DNA of 64,000 nucleotides, from assembly GCF_012933445.1 (NCBI RefSeq), contig NZ_JABBNC010000008.1, positions 62,001 through 126,000 on the forward strand, given 5' to 3'. The notes under the pieces are model-generated. The model did no database searches. It had not been told where the DNA came from and saw nothing but the letters and a program-made list of their open reading frames with translations. The translations under genes were made by a program, and so were the position numbers. The stretch's first letter is position 1; each line of letters begins with the position of its first letter. The stretch is from Actinoplanes sp. TBRC 11911 (GTDB taxonomy: Bacteria > Actinomycetota > Actinomycetes > Mycobacteriales > Micromonosporaceae). Positions 39,264 through 48,237 of this stretch are shown here, in pieces.

Positions 39264-39805
39264 CATGCCTCCTTGTGAGCGACCAGCAGGGCCAGGGCGT
39301 CGGCCGGGACCTCCCGTCCGGCCGCGGTTCTCTCCTGCGCGAAGGCGGCGAGCATGGCGGCCAGCTCGTCGTCGGCGCGCTCGGTCAGCCCATGCACCGT
39401 GGCCAGCGGAACACCCATGAACACACACTTGAGTACGCCCTGCCGCCAGGCCGCGTCGTCGAGGTGCTCGGCGTACGGCCCGAGCGCGGCCGCCACCAGC
39501 CGGGTGTCGTTGGTGCGCAACGCGTCGTGCAGCAGCGGCACCCCCTCGCTGCCGATGGCGAGCAGGGGCAGCGCCTTGAGCACCGCCCGTTTCTCGTCCG
39601 CGTCCCCGTACCGGTAGGCGGCCTCGGCCTCGGCGAACGGCGCGCTCGCGAGCAACAGCGCCCGGGCGGCCTCGTCGGCGGTCCAGCCGGGCAGACCGGG
39701 AAGCGGGTCCCGCCCCCAGCGGCGGCCGGCGGCCGGGAACTGGGTCGCGACGTCGCCGGACGGGTCGTCGCCGAGGGCTTTCCGTAGTTCGTTCAATGTG
39801 GTCAT
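39263..39805 (-). CDS. eboA: EboA domain protein
   Basis: 180 residues, all helical. The C-terminal block DAAWRQGVLKCVFMGVPLATVHGL followed by LAAMLAAFAQERTAAGREVPAD is the conserved signature of EboA, the family that defines the ebo gene set. Role unknown; no membrane segment. Overlaps the upstream TIM-barrel gene by ATGA and the EboB start on the other side. Confidence 0.85.
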   Translation of the reverse strand: MTTLNELRKALGDDPSGDVATQFPAAGRRWGRDPLPGLPGWTADEAARALLLASAPFAEAEAAYRYGDADEKRAVLKALPLLAIGSEGVPLLHDALRTNDTRLVAAALGPYAEHLDDAAWRQGVLKCVFMGVPLATVHGLTERADDELAAMLAAFAQERTAAGREVPADALALLVAHKEA

Positions 39806-40629
39806 GGTGCCGCCTTCCGGAGGAACTCGATCGATTGCGCGGCCACCGTTGGCGCGGCGTGCGAGTGCCGGGGCAGTTCCACCGCGACCAGGCCGCGGTA
39901 TCCGGTGTCGCGCAGGGCCGCCAGCACCGGCGGGAAGTCGATCTCCCCGGTGCCGAACTCGAGGTGCTCGTGCACGCCGCGCCGCATGTCGTCGATCTGC
40001 ACGTTGACCAGGTGGGGACCGGCGTCGCGGACCACCGCCGGGACCGGCTGCGGTTCCAGGCACCGGCAGTGTCCGATGTCGAGGGTGAGGCCGAAGCCGG
40101 GCGGCCGGCCCAGGTCGGCGTAGAGCCGGTGCCAGGCCGCGATGTCCGGCACCAGCATCCCCGGCTCGGGTTCGAAGCCCAGCGTCACGCCCGCGGCGGC
40201 CGCGACCGAGACCATCCGGGCGCAGCCGTCGACCAGCCGGTCCCAGGCGTCCGGCGTGTCCGGTGGCCGGATCCCGGCCCAGAACGAGACGGCCTCGGCC
40301 CCCAGGTCGGCGCCGATCTGAACGGCCCGCCGCAGGTATTCGAGGCGGGCGGTGCGGTCGTCGTGCATCAGCGTCGGCGAGTGCTTGTGCCACGGGTCCA
40401 GCAGGTAGCGGGCACCGGTCTCGATCACCACGGCCAGGCCGAGCCGGTCGAGGTCGGCCGCGACCGCCGCGGTGCGCGCCGCCAGGCCGGCACCGAACGG
40501 GTCGAGGTGATTGGTGTCCAGGGTCAGCGCCACCCCGTCGTAGCCGAGGTCCGCGATGACCCGCAGCGCCTCCGGCAGCCGATGGTTGCCGAAGCCGTTG
40601 GTCCCGTAGCCGAATCGAAGGGCGTTCAT
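39802..40629 (-). CDS. Sugar phosphate isomerase/epimerase-like TIM-barrel protein
   Basis: 275 residues of the xylose-isomerase-like TIM-barrel fold, distinct from EboE. Likely metal ligands are Glu in VTLGFEPEPGML, Asp/His in LTLDIGHCRC, His/Asp in VQIDDMRRGVHEH and Glu in VAVELPRHSH. This is an extra isomerase compared with the six-gene ebo set. ATGA overlaps link it to the UbiA-like and EboA genes. Substrate unknown, perhaps a polyol phosphate made by the neighbouring inositol-phosphate-synthase-like protein. Confidence 0.8.
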   Translation of the reverse strand: MNALRFGYGTNGFGNHRLPEALRVIADLGYDGVALTLDTNHLDPFGAGLAARTAAVAADLDRLGLAVVIETGARYLLDPWHKHSPTLMHDDRTARLEYLRRAVQIGADLGAEAVSFWAGIRPPDTPDAWDRLVDGCARMVSVAAAAGVTLGFEPEPGMLVPDIAAWHRLYADLGRPPGFGLTLDIGHCRCLEPQPVPAVVRDAGPHLVNVQIDDMRRGVHEHLEFGTGEIDFPPVLAALRDTGYRGLVAVELPRHSHAAPTVAAQSIEFLRKAAP

Positions 40630-41468
40630 GTTGGCGACACCACCTTGGCCAGGCGCCGGGCGAGCGGTGCCGCGGCGGCCACCGCCATCCCGGCGACCGG
40701 GGCGCCGGCACGGGCCGCGAGCGCCCCCTGCAGCGGCGGCATCTCGGTGATCCCGGTGCCGACCGCCGCCCGCAGGCGGGCGGGCGACGGTTCCTCGGCC
40801 GCCCGGATCTGCGCCGCGCCGTACCGGGCCGCGTACCAGGCGGCCAGCGCACCGGACAGCCCCGGCCGCCGGCCCGCGGCGGCGGCCGCCACAGCGATCG
40901 TGCCGGCCAGCGTGACCCGCGGCAGGACCTTGTCCGAGCCGGACACCTCGTGCCGCGACAGGGCGGTGACGGTGTAGGTGTGCGCGGCCACCGTCAGCGC
41001 CGCCGGCACGGCACGCCCCAACGAGCCGCCGCTGGCGCCGAGCAGCACGTCCAGCCCCCGGCACGCGGCCATCACGAGCGGGCCGGCGGCCGTGTTCTTC
41101 GCCTTCAGGTCGTACGCCCAGATCGCCGTGACCAGCGGAACCGCGACCGCCGTCGCGCGACGCCCGCCGGACAACGCCGCCAGCGCGAGCCCCGCCACGG
41201 TGAGGCCGCCCGCGGTGAGCACGGCCTGCCGCGGCGTGATCCGCCCGGACGGGATGGGACGCTCCGGCCGCTCCTTCGCGTCCAGTTCCCGGTCGGCCCA
41301 GTCGTTGGCGGCCATCCCACCCCAGTAGAGGCTCACCGACGCGACGGCCAGCCCGGCCGTGCGCGGGCCCAGCGTCCCGGCCGCCGCCGCCCCGGCGATG
41401 GTGTCGCCGGGCACGGACAGGGCCGCCGGAGCGCGGACCAGGGCGACCAGCGCGCGCCAGTCAGCCAT
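40626..41468 (-). CDS. eboC: EboC/SCO3242-like UbiA family prenyltransferase
   Basis: 280 residues, about eight membrane helices. First Asp-rich motif NDWADRELDAKERPERPIPSG, second region YDLKAKNTAAGP, as in UbiA enzymes that move a prenyl chain to an acceptor inside the membrane. Overlaps the inositol-phosphate-synthase-like gene by 8 bases and the TIM-barrel gene by 4. The co-operonic prenyl diphosphate synthase probably supplies the donor. The acceptor is unknown. Confidence 0.88.
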   Translation of the reverse strand: MADWRALVALVRAPAALSVPGDTIAGAAAAGTLGPRTAGLAVASVSLYWGGMAANDWADRELDAKERPERPIPSGRITPRQAVLTAGGLTVAGLALAALSGGRRATAVAVPLVTAIWAYDLKAKNTAAGPLVMAACRGLDVLLGASGGSLGRAVPAALTVAAHTYTVTALSRHEVSGSDKVLPRVTLAGTIAVAAAAAGRRPGLSGALAAWYAARYGAAQIRAAEEPSPARLRAAVGTGITEMPPLQGALAARAGAPVAGMAVAAAAPLARRLAKVVSPT

Positions 41469-42588
41469 CGGCTAACTCCCGGGCGAACCGGGACAGCAGC
41501 GCCCACTGCTCGGACAGGGCGTGCGGGACGTCGCCGATCGGGTCCTTGAAGAAGAACGCCAGCTCGGTGAGCGGCCCGCTACGCCCGGCCGCGTGCGCGG
41601 CCGCGGTGAGCCGCGCGATGTCGATCACGAGCGGCGCGGCCAGCGCCGAGTCGCAGCCGTGCCAGCTGAACTCCATCCGCATCCCGATGCCGAGGAACCC
41701 GGTGAAGGTGATCAGATCCCACGCCGTCTTGAAGTCGCCGATGTCGTCCACGAACTCGATGTGGCTGCTGCCCTGCGGCTGGTAGCCCAGGGTCTCGGCG
41801 AGCACCCGCTGCTTGCTGCCGGCCTTCGCGGCGTTGGCGGCCGGGTCGGCCAGGTTCGCGCCGTCGCCGCCGCCCAGCAGGTTGGTGCCGGCCCAGGTGC
41901 GCACCCGCAGGTTCCGCATCGCGAACATCGGCGCCAGCACGGACTTGACCAGGGTCTCCCCGGTCTTGCCGTCCCGGCCGCCGTACGGCAGCCCGCGTTG
42001 CAGCGCCATCTCGTGCAGCGCCGGCAGCCGGGCGCCCGTCGACGGCGTGAAGTCGACGAACGGGCACCCGGCCAGGAACGCCGCGTACGCGTTGAGCGCG
42101 CTGGACGGCAGCACCTGGCCGGACAGCGCATCCTCCAGCGCGTCGAGGCTGTCGAAGGCCGGGTGCGGGGCCGGAACCGGTTCGGTGGACGACACGTTGA
42201 TCACCACCACGCGGTCCAGGCCGAATTCATCCCGAAATTTCGTGATGTCTTGTGCTATGAGGTCAGCGGTCTCGCGTTGCGTGGCCGCCGTGGGCACCGG
42301 CTTGATCCGGTCCTGCAAGGCGGTGATCTCGGTGCCGAGCGCATGGCTGATCCGCGCGGGCATCACCCCGGCGGCGACCAGCGATTCCACCTTCTTCTCC
42401 AAGGGGACACAAACCACGTCGTGCCCGCCGAACACGAGGTCGCCGAAGGCGGGCAGGGACGGGTTGTCCAGCAGATGGGTCACGCTGCCGAACGGTTCGG
42501 TCAGGCCGGCCCGCAGAGCGGCCGCCCCGACAGCGCTGGTCACGGCCACCGAGCCGCGCGCGCCGATCAGCCATACGCCAGTCGTCAT
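41461..42588 (-). CDS. eboD: Inositol-3-phosphate synthase-like protein (EboD position)
   Basis: 375 residues of the myo-inositol-phosphate synthase family: NAD-binding GVWLIGARGSVAVTSAVGAAALRAGL, VVVINVSSTEP, SALNAYAAFLAGCPFVDFTPS, the catalytic-lysine block GRDGKTGETLVKSVLAPMFA and GTNLLGGGDGANL, then SSHIEFVDDIGD. The family isomerises glucose-6-phosphate to inositol-3-phosphate. Here it takes the place of the dehydroquinate-synthase-like EboD of cyanobacteria. A dedicated paralogue in this operon suggests a prenylated polyol product (inference). ATGA overlap with the ThuA gene. Confidence 0.85.
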   Translation of the reverse strand: MTTGVWLIGARGSVAVTSAVGAAALRAGLTEPFGSVTHLLDNPSLPAFGDLVFGGHDVVCVPLEKKVESLVAAGVMPARISHALGTEITALQDRIKPVPTAATQRETADLIAQDITKFRDEFGLDRVVVINVSSTEPVPAPHPAFDSLDALEDALSGQVLPSSALNAYAAFLAGCPFVDFTPSTGARLPALHEMALQRGLPYGGRDGKTGETLVKSVLAPMFAMRNLRVRTWAGTNLLGGGDGANLADPAANAAKAGSKQRVLAETLGYQPQGSSHIEFVDDIGDFKTAWDLITFTGFLGIGMRMEFSWHGCDSALAAPLVIDIARLTAAAHAAGRSGPLTELAFFFKDPIGDVPHALSEQWALLSRFARELADG

Positions 42589-44288
42589 ACTCCGTATACC
42601 TCCAGTCCGAACAGGGAGTAACCCCACGGCGTACCGCGCGTCGTTCCGTAGATGCGCACGTATCTGCCCTGGGCGGTGAGCCCGGTGATGTCGTCCTCGC
42701 CGCCGTTGCCCCCGGTCACCGACCGCGCGGTGGTCCAGGTGTTGCCATCGGCCGAGGTCTGGATCTGGTAGGCCGACCCGTACGCGGCCTCCCACACCAG
42801 CCGGACCCGGTTGATCGTCGCGGTCGCGCCGAGGTCGACGCGGATCCACTGCGGATCGGAGAAAGCACTCGACCATCGGGTGGTCGCCGACGAGTCGACG
42901 GCCGCCGAGGCCGGGTAGGCGGCCGACTCCACGCTGGACGCGGTGGCCGGCTTACCCAGAGCCAGGTTGGTCGGATTGGGCACGCCGAGCTCTTTGACGC
43001 GCACGTTCCGGAACGCCACCTGATCGGCGGCGCTGTGGTTCTGGATCCCGATGTAGCCGTCCAGGTCGCGCGCCGGGTCGGTGTTGGTGAAATCGTTGAC
43101 GAGCGACCCGTTCAGATAGACCCGGATCCGCTGGCCCTCGACCAGGATCTCGTAGGTGTTCCATTGGCCGGGCGGATTCAGCGCCGCATCGCGGGCCGCG
43201 ATGTCGGCCGACTTGAACGTATAGATCGATCCGGTGGTGCGGTCCGCCGCGTCGGTCGCGTCGATCTGGATCTCGTAGCCCTGGTTGACCGCGACCCACG
43301 GATCGTTGCCGGGGTTGGGGAAGCCGACGAAGATGCCGGAGTTGCTGTCCCCGGTGAGCTTCCAGTCGGCCTTCAGCGAGTAGGACGTGAACTGCTTGGC
43401 GTTGTACCAGAGCAGCCCCATGCCACCGGTCGAGGCGAGCGTGGCGTCGGTGTTGGTGAAGCTGCCCGGCCCGGCCTGCTGCCAGCCGGTGGTGGATCCG
43501 TTGTACAGCGCGGTGTAGCCGGTCTCCGGGCGGCAGTCGGCGTGTGCGCGCTTGGCCGAGTACCGAATCCCGCCGAGTAACTGACTACGGAAGTTCGTCT
43601 CGGCGTACGACTGCTGGGTGTGCCCGAAGCCGGTGTAGAAGGACCGGCCGGAATCAATCGTCTTGCACCAGGTGATCGGGTGGTCGCCGCCCATCGTGCC
43701 GCCGGAGTAGGACGACTCGTCCAGCGTGGCGAGCACCCGGGCGGTGTCGCGCGGGTTGGTGCGGTAGTTGTAGAGCTCGTCGGTCCGCGTCCAGGTCTGC
43801 GGCAGGTGCGCGGTCGCCGGATGCGCCCGGTTCTCGGTCTTCGAGTTGACCTGCTGGATCGCCGGGTGCGAGGCGAAGTACGCGCCGACCAGCTGACCGT
43901 AGAAGGGCCAGTCGTATTCGGTGTCGGCGGCCGCGTGTACGCCGACAAAACCCCCACCCCCTCTGATGTACGCCTCGAAGGCCGTCTGCTGGGCCGCGTT
44001 GAGCACGTCCCCGGTGGTGCTGAGGAACACGACCGCCTCGTACTGCGCGAGGTTGGCCGTGGTGAACGCTGCGGCGTCCTCGGTCGCGGTCACCGTGAAG
44101 TTGTTGGCGGCGCCCAGATCCCGGATCGTCTGGATGCCCACCGGGATGGCGTCGTGCCGGAACCCGGCGGTCTTCGAGAAGACCAGCACGTCATAGGGCG
44201 CGTCGGCGGCGGATGCCGGCCCGGCGTGCAGCGTGCATGCGGCGAGGGCGATCCCGGCGACCGCACTCGCGAGAAGTCTGCGCATCAT
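42585..44288 (-). CDS. Secreted ThuA-DUF1080-F5/8C multidomain protein
   Basis: 567 residues. Signal peptide (RRLLASAVAGIALAACTLHAGPASAA), ThuA-like glutamine-amidotransferase fold (about 30-245: VLVFSKTAGFRHDAI, GGGGFVGVHAAADTEYDWPFYGQ), a 3-keto-disaccharide-hydrolase-like DUF1080 jelly roll (about 255-425: TALYNGSTTGWQQAG, NSGIFVGFPNP, YEILVEGQRIRVYLNG), and a C-terminal F5/8 type C discoidin domain (about 430-567: LALGKPATASSVE, RWSSAFSDPQWIRVDLG). Acts outside the cell on carbohydrate. Its stop overlaps the inositol-phosphate-synthase-like start by ATGA, and its start overlaps the preceding secreted protein's stop. Confidence 0.87.
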   Translation of the reverse strand: MMRRLLASAVAGIALAACTLHAGPASAADAPYDVLVFSKTAGFRHDAIPVGIQTIRDLGAANNFTVTATEDAAAFTTANLAQYEAVVFLSTTGDVLNAAQQTAFEAYIRGGGGFVGVHAAADTEYDWPFYGQLVGAYFASHPAIQQVNSKTENRAHPATAHLPQTWTRTDELYNYRTNPRDTARVLATLDESSYSGGTMGGDHPITWCKTIDSGRSFYTGFGHTQQSYAETNFRSQLLGGIRYSAKRAHADCRPETGYTALYNGSTTGWQQAGPGSFTNTDATLASTGGMGLLWYNAKQFTSYSLKADWKLTGDSNSGIFVGFPNPGNDPWVAVNQGYEIQIDATDAADRTTGSIYTFKSADIAARDAALNPPGQWNTYEILVEGQRIRVYLNGSLVNDFTNTDPARDLDGYIGIQNHSAADQVAFRNVRVKELGVPNPTNLALGKPATASSVESAAYPASAAVDSSATTRWSSAFSDPQWIRVDLGATATINRVRLVWEAAYGSAYQIQTSADGNTWTTARSVTGGNGGEDDITGLTAQGRYVRIYGTTRGTPWGYSLFGLEVYGV

Positions 44289-47113
44289 GGGAGAGTCCAC
44301 TTCTGGTTGGCTGCCGTGGCGGAGCAGGTCGCGAGCTGCACGACGGTGCTGTCCGCGGATCCGGTGCCGGCCACCGCGAGACACTTGCCGGAGGCCGGGT
44401 TGCGCAGCGTGCCGTCGCTCTGGGCGGCCCAGTTCTGCGCGCCCGTCGCGTTACAGGTGTAGAGCTGGATCTTCGTGCCGTCGGTGGTGCCGGCGCCCGC
44501 AACGTCCAGGCACTTCCCCAGTGCCCGCAGGGTCTGGCCGGACTTGCTCCAGGTCTGCGCCGCACTGCCGTTGCACGTGTAGAGCTGGATCTGGGTGCCG
44601 TCCAGGGTGGCCGCGCCCCGCACGTCCAGACACTTGCCGGCGAGCCCCTTGACCGGACCCGCACCGCCGGAGGCCGTGCCGGTCACGAACGTGAAACTGT
44701 CCACATCAAACAGTGCAGCGGTCCCGGTGCCGGCGAACGTCAGGTACAGCGAGGTCGTCCCGGCCGGCGCGCCGGAGATCGCTCCGCTCACCGTCGCGAA
44801 CGTCTCCCAGCTTCCGGTCGACGTGACCGCGGCCGAGCCGATGACCGTGCCGGTCGGCGAGCCGGTGCGGATCTGCAGCGTGCCACCGGACCCGCCGGAC
44901 GAGACGCGGGCCGTGAACGACGTGGCGTTCGAGAGCTTGTACGGATCGAACTGGATCCAGTCACCGTTGTTGATGTCACCGACGGTCTGGCCACCCTCGG
45001 CCGTGGTCTTGCTGAACTTGTTGACCCCGGACGCGGTCTTGTAATGCTCGGCCTGCCGGTGCTTGGGCGCCAGCAGGTTCTGCGCGTGCGTGGTCAGCCC
45101 GCCGTTGTCCGTGTAGGAAGCGTCGAAGATCGGGAAGATGTTCGCCGCGTCGTCGTGCTCGCCGTCGACCGGGATCGTGATGGTCCCGGAGCAGCCGGTC
45201 TGCGCGGTGATCTGGTGCGCGTGCTGGTCGTGGCCGAGCACGTAGGCCATCGTCACCCGCGAGCAGTCGATGGCCCCGTCCTCCGGGTCGGTGACCGTGA
45301 CGCTCCACGGCACGCTGTCGCCGAAGGCCGCGAGCTGCCCCGCCGCCGGGCTGTTGATGGTCACCGTCGGCGCGGTGTTGCCGACGCTCACGATGACGCT
45401 GGACGTGCCGGTCGCGCCTAGCGGGTCGCGGACCGTCAGCGTGGCCGTGTACGTCCCGTTCCCGGTGTACGTCTTGGTGGGGTTCGCCGCGGTCGAGGTG
45501 GTGCCGTCGCCGAACGCCCACGAGTAGGTCAGCGCGCCACCCTCCGGATCGCTGCTGCCCGCCGACGAGAACGCCACCGTCAGCGGCGCCGCGCCGGAGG
45601 TCTTGTTCGCGCTCGCCACCGCGGTCGGCGCCCGGTTGCCGCCGCCCACGTAGTCGTAGCGGTACAGCGCCGAGTTCGCGTCGCCGTTGAAATACCCGGT
45701 GCCGTAGTCGAGGACGTAGAGCGAGCCGTCCCCCCCGAACGCCATGTCCATGACCTGCTTGCCGTTCCACGGGAACGTCTCGATCGTGCCGGGTGTGCCG
45801 TCCGCGTTCACGGTGACCGGCTTGATCCAGCCGCGGCCGAACTCGCCGGCGAAGAACTTGCCGGACATCGACTGCGGGAACTTCGTGGTGGACGGGTTGG
45901 CCGCGTCGTAGCGGTAGACCGGGCCGCCCATCGGCGACTCGGAACCGCCACCGAACTCGGGCGGGGACCCGGCGTCACCCGCGTACCGGATCCAGGCCGG
46001 CCGGGCCGCGGGAAGCGTGCCCAGACCGGTGTTGTGCGCCGAGTTGTTGGTGGCGCCGGCCGCACAGCCGAACTTCGGCCCGGTCGCGTTGGTGGCGAAG
46101 TTCCACTCGTTGTACGTCTCGGTGCTCGTGTTGGTGCCGGTGCAGTACGGCCAGCCGTAGTTGCCGGCCGAGGTGATCCGGTTGAACTCGACCTGCCCGG
46201 AGGGTCCGCGGTCGGCCTGCGTGGTGCCCGCGTCCGGCCCGTAGTCACCGAGGTAGACCACGCCGGTGGCCTTGTCCACGCTCATCCGGAACGGGTTGCG
46301 GAACCCCATCGCGTAGATCTCCGGACGCGTACCGGCGGTGCCCGGCGCGAACAGGTTGCCGCCCGGGATCCCGTACGAGCCGTCGGGGTTGACCTTGATC
46401 CGCAGCACCTTGCCGCGCAGGTCGTTGGTGTTGCCCGCGGAGCGCTGCGCGTCATACGCCGGATTGCGGTCGGCACGCTCGTCGAGCGGCGAGTATCCGG
46501 CCGACTCGAACGGGTTGGTGTCGTCGCCGGTGGACAGGTAGAGGTTGCCGGCCGCGTCGAAGTCCATGTCGCCGCCGACGTGGCAGCACATGCCCCGGCT
46601 GGTCGGCACGTCCAGGACGCGCACCTCGCTGGCCGTGTTCAGCGTGAAGTCGGCGTTGAGCGTGAACCGGGAGAGCCGGTTGACGCCGGCCCAGGTCTGC
46701 CAGGTCGCCGCCGTGCCGGACGCCGGAGCGTCACCGGCGGGCGTCGAAAGCGGCGGCGCGTAGTAGAGGTAGACGTAGCGGTTGGTGGCGAACCCGGGGT
46801 CGGCCGCCACGCCCTGCAACCCCTCCTCGTCGTGGGTGTAGACCGGGATGGTCGCGATCACCGAGGTGTTGCCGGCGGCGTCGGTACGCCGGAGCCGGCC
46901 GTCGCGGGCGGTGTGCAGGACCGATCGGTCGGGCAGCACGGTCATCGCCATCGGCTCGCCGGTCTCGGCGACCCCCTTGGCGAGGGTGACCTGCTGGTAG
47001 TCCGCGGGATTGACGTCCGCTGCGGCCGGGGACGCCGGCACGGACACGAGCACGCCGGTGAGCAGCGCGAACAACATCGACCAAGATCGATGTCTGGAGA
47101 ATGGTCTGGTCAC
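44285..47113 (-). CDS. Secreted sorbosone/glucose-dehydrogenase-like protein with PKD, CBM6 and ricin-lectin domains
   Basis: 942 residues. Signal peptide (MLFALLTGVLVSVPASPAAA), six-bladed quinoprotein-like propeller (about 40-485; GLQGVAADPGF, EIYAMGFRNPFRMSVD, GGPVYRYD, FAGEFGRGWIKP), PKD domain (about 495-575; WAFGDGTTSTAANP), a CBM6-like domain (about 690-815) and a C-terminal ricin B-type trefoil (about 820-942) with three QxW-type repeats (QTW, QNW, QKW). An exported sugar oxidoreductase or sugar-binding scaffold. GTG 47113 is backed by GGAAGGG five bases upstream. First gene of the ten-gene operon reaching 34929. Confidence 0.87.
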   Translation of the reverse strand: MTRPFSRHRSWSMLFALLTGVLVSVPASPAAADVNPADYQQVTLAKGVAETGEPMAMTVLPDRSVLHTARDGRLRRTDAAGNTSVIATIPVYTHDEEGLQGVAADPGFATNRYVYLYYAPPLSTPAGDAPASGTAATWQTWAGVNRLSRFTLNADFTLNTASEVRVLDVPTSRGMCCHVGGDMDFDAAGNLYLSTGDDTNPFESAGYSPLDERADRNPAYDAQRSAGNTNDLRGKVLRIKVNPDGSYGIPGGNLFAPGTAGTRPEIYAMGFRNPFRMSVDKATGVVYLGDYGPDAGTTQADRGPSGQVEFNRITSAGNYGWPYCTGTNTSTETYNEWNFATNATGPKFGCAAGATNNSAHNTGLGTLPAARPAWIRYAGDAGSPPEFGGGSESPMGGPVYRYDAANPSTTKFPQSMSGKFFAGEFGRGWIKPVTVNADGTPGTIETFPWNGKQVMDMAFGGDGSLYVLDYGTGYFNGDANSALYRYDYVGGGNRAPTAVASANKTSGAAPLTVAFSSAGSSDPEGGALTYSWAFGDGTTSTAANPTKTYTGNGTYTATLTVRDPLGATGTSSVIVSVGNTAPTVTINSPAAGQLAAFGDSVPWSVTVTDPEDGAIDCSRVTMAYVLGHDQHAHQITAQTGCSGTITIPVDGEHDDAANIFPIFDASYTDNGGLTTHAQNLLAPKHRQAEHYKTASGVNKFSKTTAEGGQTVGDINNGDWIQFDPYKLSNATSFTARVSSGGSGGTLQIRTGSPTGTVIGSAAVTSTGSWETFATVSGAISGAPAGTTSLYLTFAGTGTAALFDVDSFTFVTGTASGGAGPVKGLAGKCLDVRGAATLDGTQIQLYTCNGSAAQTWSKSGQTLRALGKCLDVAGAGTTDGTKIQLYTCNATGAQNWAAQSDGTLRNPASGKCLAVAGTGSADSTVVQLATCSATAANQKWTLP

Positions 47114-47176
47114 TGGATCCCTTCCTGACGTCGGGGTGTAGCCAGGCGGGCACCGCGGCCGGGGAATGCCGCGGCG

Positions 47177-47198
47177 GAGCGTTTCGCGGGAAACGCTC
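47177..47198. promoter_or_regulatory. 22-base inverted repeat before the ebo operon
   Basis: GAGCGTTTC (47177-47185), spacer GCGG, GAAACGCTC (47190-47198) is a perfect 9-base inverted repeat 64-85 bases upstream of the first start codon. The CGTTTC/GAAACG half-sites resemble LacI/GalR-type operators of actinomycete sugar genes. A sugar-responsive repressor is therefore a reasonable guess; none is encoded nearby. Confidence 0.6.
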
Positions 47199-47345
47199 GC
47201 GTTGCAGTGACGTTAAGGACTAACGGTTCTCGATGTCCATACTTTCATGACTCAATGACGAAACTTTCTCTTCATACGTCAAAAGCTGCCGGTACCTACA
47301 TCACACCTGCGAACCATTCGAGACGGTAACGCGTTGTAGAGAATC

Positions 47346-47555
47346 ATGAAGCGCTGGACCAGGTTTGTGCTGCAAGCATTGGTAGCACTCGGTGACGCAG
47401 AGTATCCGTACGTGACCCGGCATCCCTTCCTGATCCCCCGGCCCAGCCGGAAGCTCGTGGACGACGCCTTCTGGGCGATCGTCACACGGCAGTGGGAGAC
47501 CGCGGTGCGACCGCCGCGGGGCCGGCTCTCTCAGTCGCCGAGCGAAGCGATCTGA
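47346..47555 (+). CDS. Small hypothetical protein
   Basis: 69 residues starting MKRWTRFVLQALVALGDAEYPYV, with the C-terminal half rich in Arg, Pro and Ser. No ribosome site is clear, and early codons are less biased than usual (CAA, GCA, TTG, GTA). It is divergent from the ebo operon. I do not recognise it; it could be real or chance. Confidence 0.4.
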   Translation: MKRWTRFVLQALVALGDAEYPYVTRHPFLIPRPSRKLVDDAFWAIVTRQWETAVRPPRGRLSQSPSEAI

Positions 47556-47607
47556 GGGCGTAGTTCGCCCGGGACCCCATCCGACAACGGCGTCGGCTGG
47601 GGTTCGG

Positions 47608-48237
47608 TCAGTCCCCCAGTTCGCGGGCGATGAGCGCGTCGAAATCCGGGGCGTCGGCGAACGGGTCGAACGCCTTGGCCGGGTCCCGCCGGTGCACCTC
47701 GGCGCTCAGCTCGCCGGCCGCGCGGTCGAGCCGCCGGCGCAGGGTTCCCTCGGCGGTGTTGCCCGCGCCCCAGTCCTCGGGGGCGGCGAAGACCGCGGTC
47801 GGCATGACGGCGGCGCGCAGGTAGGTGAACATCGGCCGCATCGCGTGTTCCAGCATCAGCGAGTGCCGGCCGGTGCCGCCGGAGGCCGCGATCAGCACCG
47901 GCTTACCGACCAGCGCCTCCTCGTCCAGCACGTCGATGAACATCTTGATCAGGCTGCTGTAGGTACCGGCGAACGTGGGCGTCACGACGATCAGACCGTC
48001 GGCGGCCGATACCTCGTCGAGCACCTCGCGGAACTCCCCGGACGGGAAGCCCACCAGCAGGTGGTTCAGCGCCGCACGGGCGTACTCGCGTACCTCAAGG
48101 GTGTTGACCTGTGGTTTCTCGCCCAGCGCCTCGAGCTCGCGCGCCGTGGCCTCGGCAAGGCGGTCGGCCAGCAGGCGGGTGGACGACGGGATGCGCAGCC
48201 CCGCCGACAGCACGACGATCCGCTTGGCCTCGCTCAC
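47608..48237 (-). CDS. NADPH-dependent FMN reductase (CE1759 type)
   Basis: 209 residues of the flavodoxin-like fold: VVLSAGLRIPSSTRLLADRL binds FMN phosphate, then LIVVTPTFAGTYSSLIKMFIDVLDE and PVLIAASGGTGRHSLMLEHAM. It supplies reduced FMN and follows the LLM monooxygenase-like gene with an ATGA overlap (48234-48237), so the two make a probable two-component flavin monooxygenase. Likely under the HxlR palindromes at 49323-49364. Confidence 0.85.
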   Translation of the reverse strand: MSEAKRIVVLSAGLRIPSSTRLLADRLAEATARELEALGEKPQVNTLEVREYARAALNHLLVGFPSGEFREVLDEVSAADGLIVVTPTFAGTYSSLIKMFIDVLDEEALVGKPVLIAASGGTGRHSLMLEHAMRPMFTYLRAAVMPTAVFAAPEDWGAGNTAEGTLRRRLDRAAGELSAEVHRRDPAKAFDPFADAPDFDALIARELGD

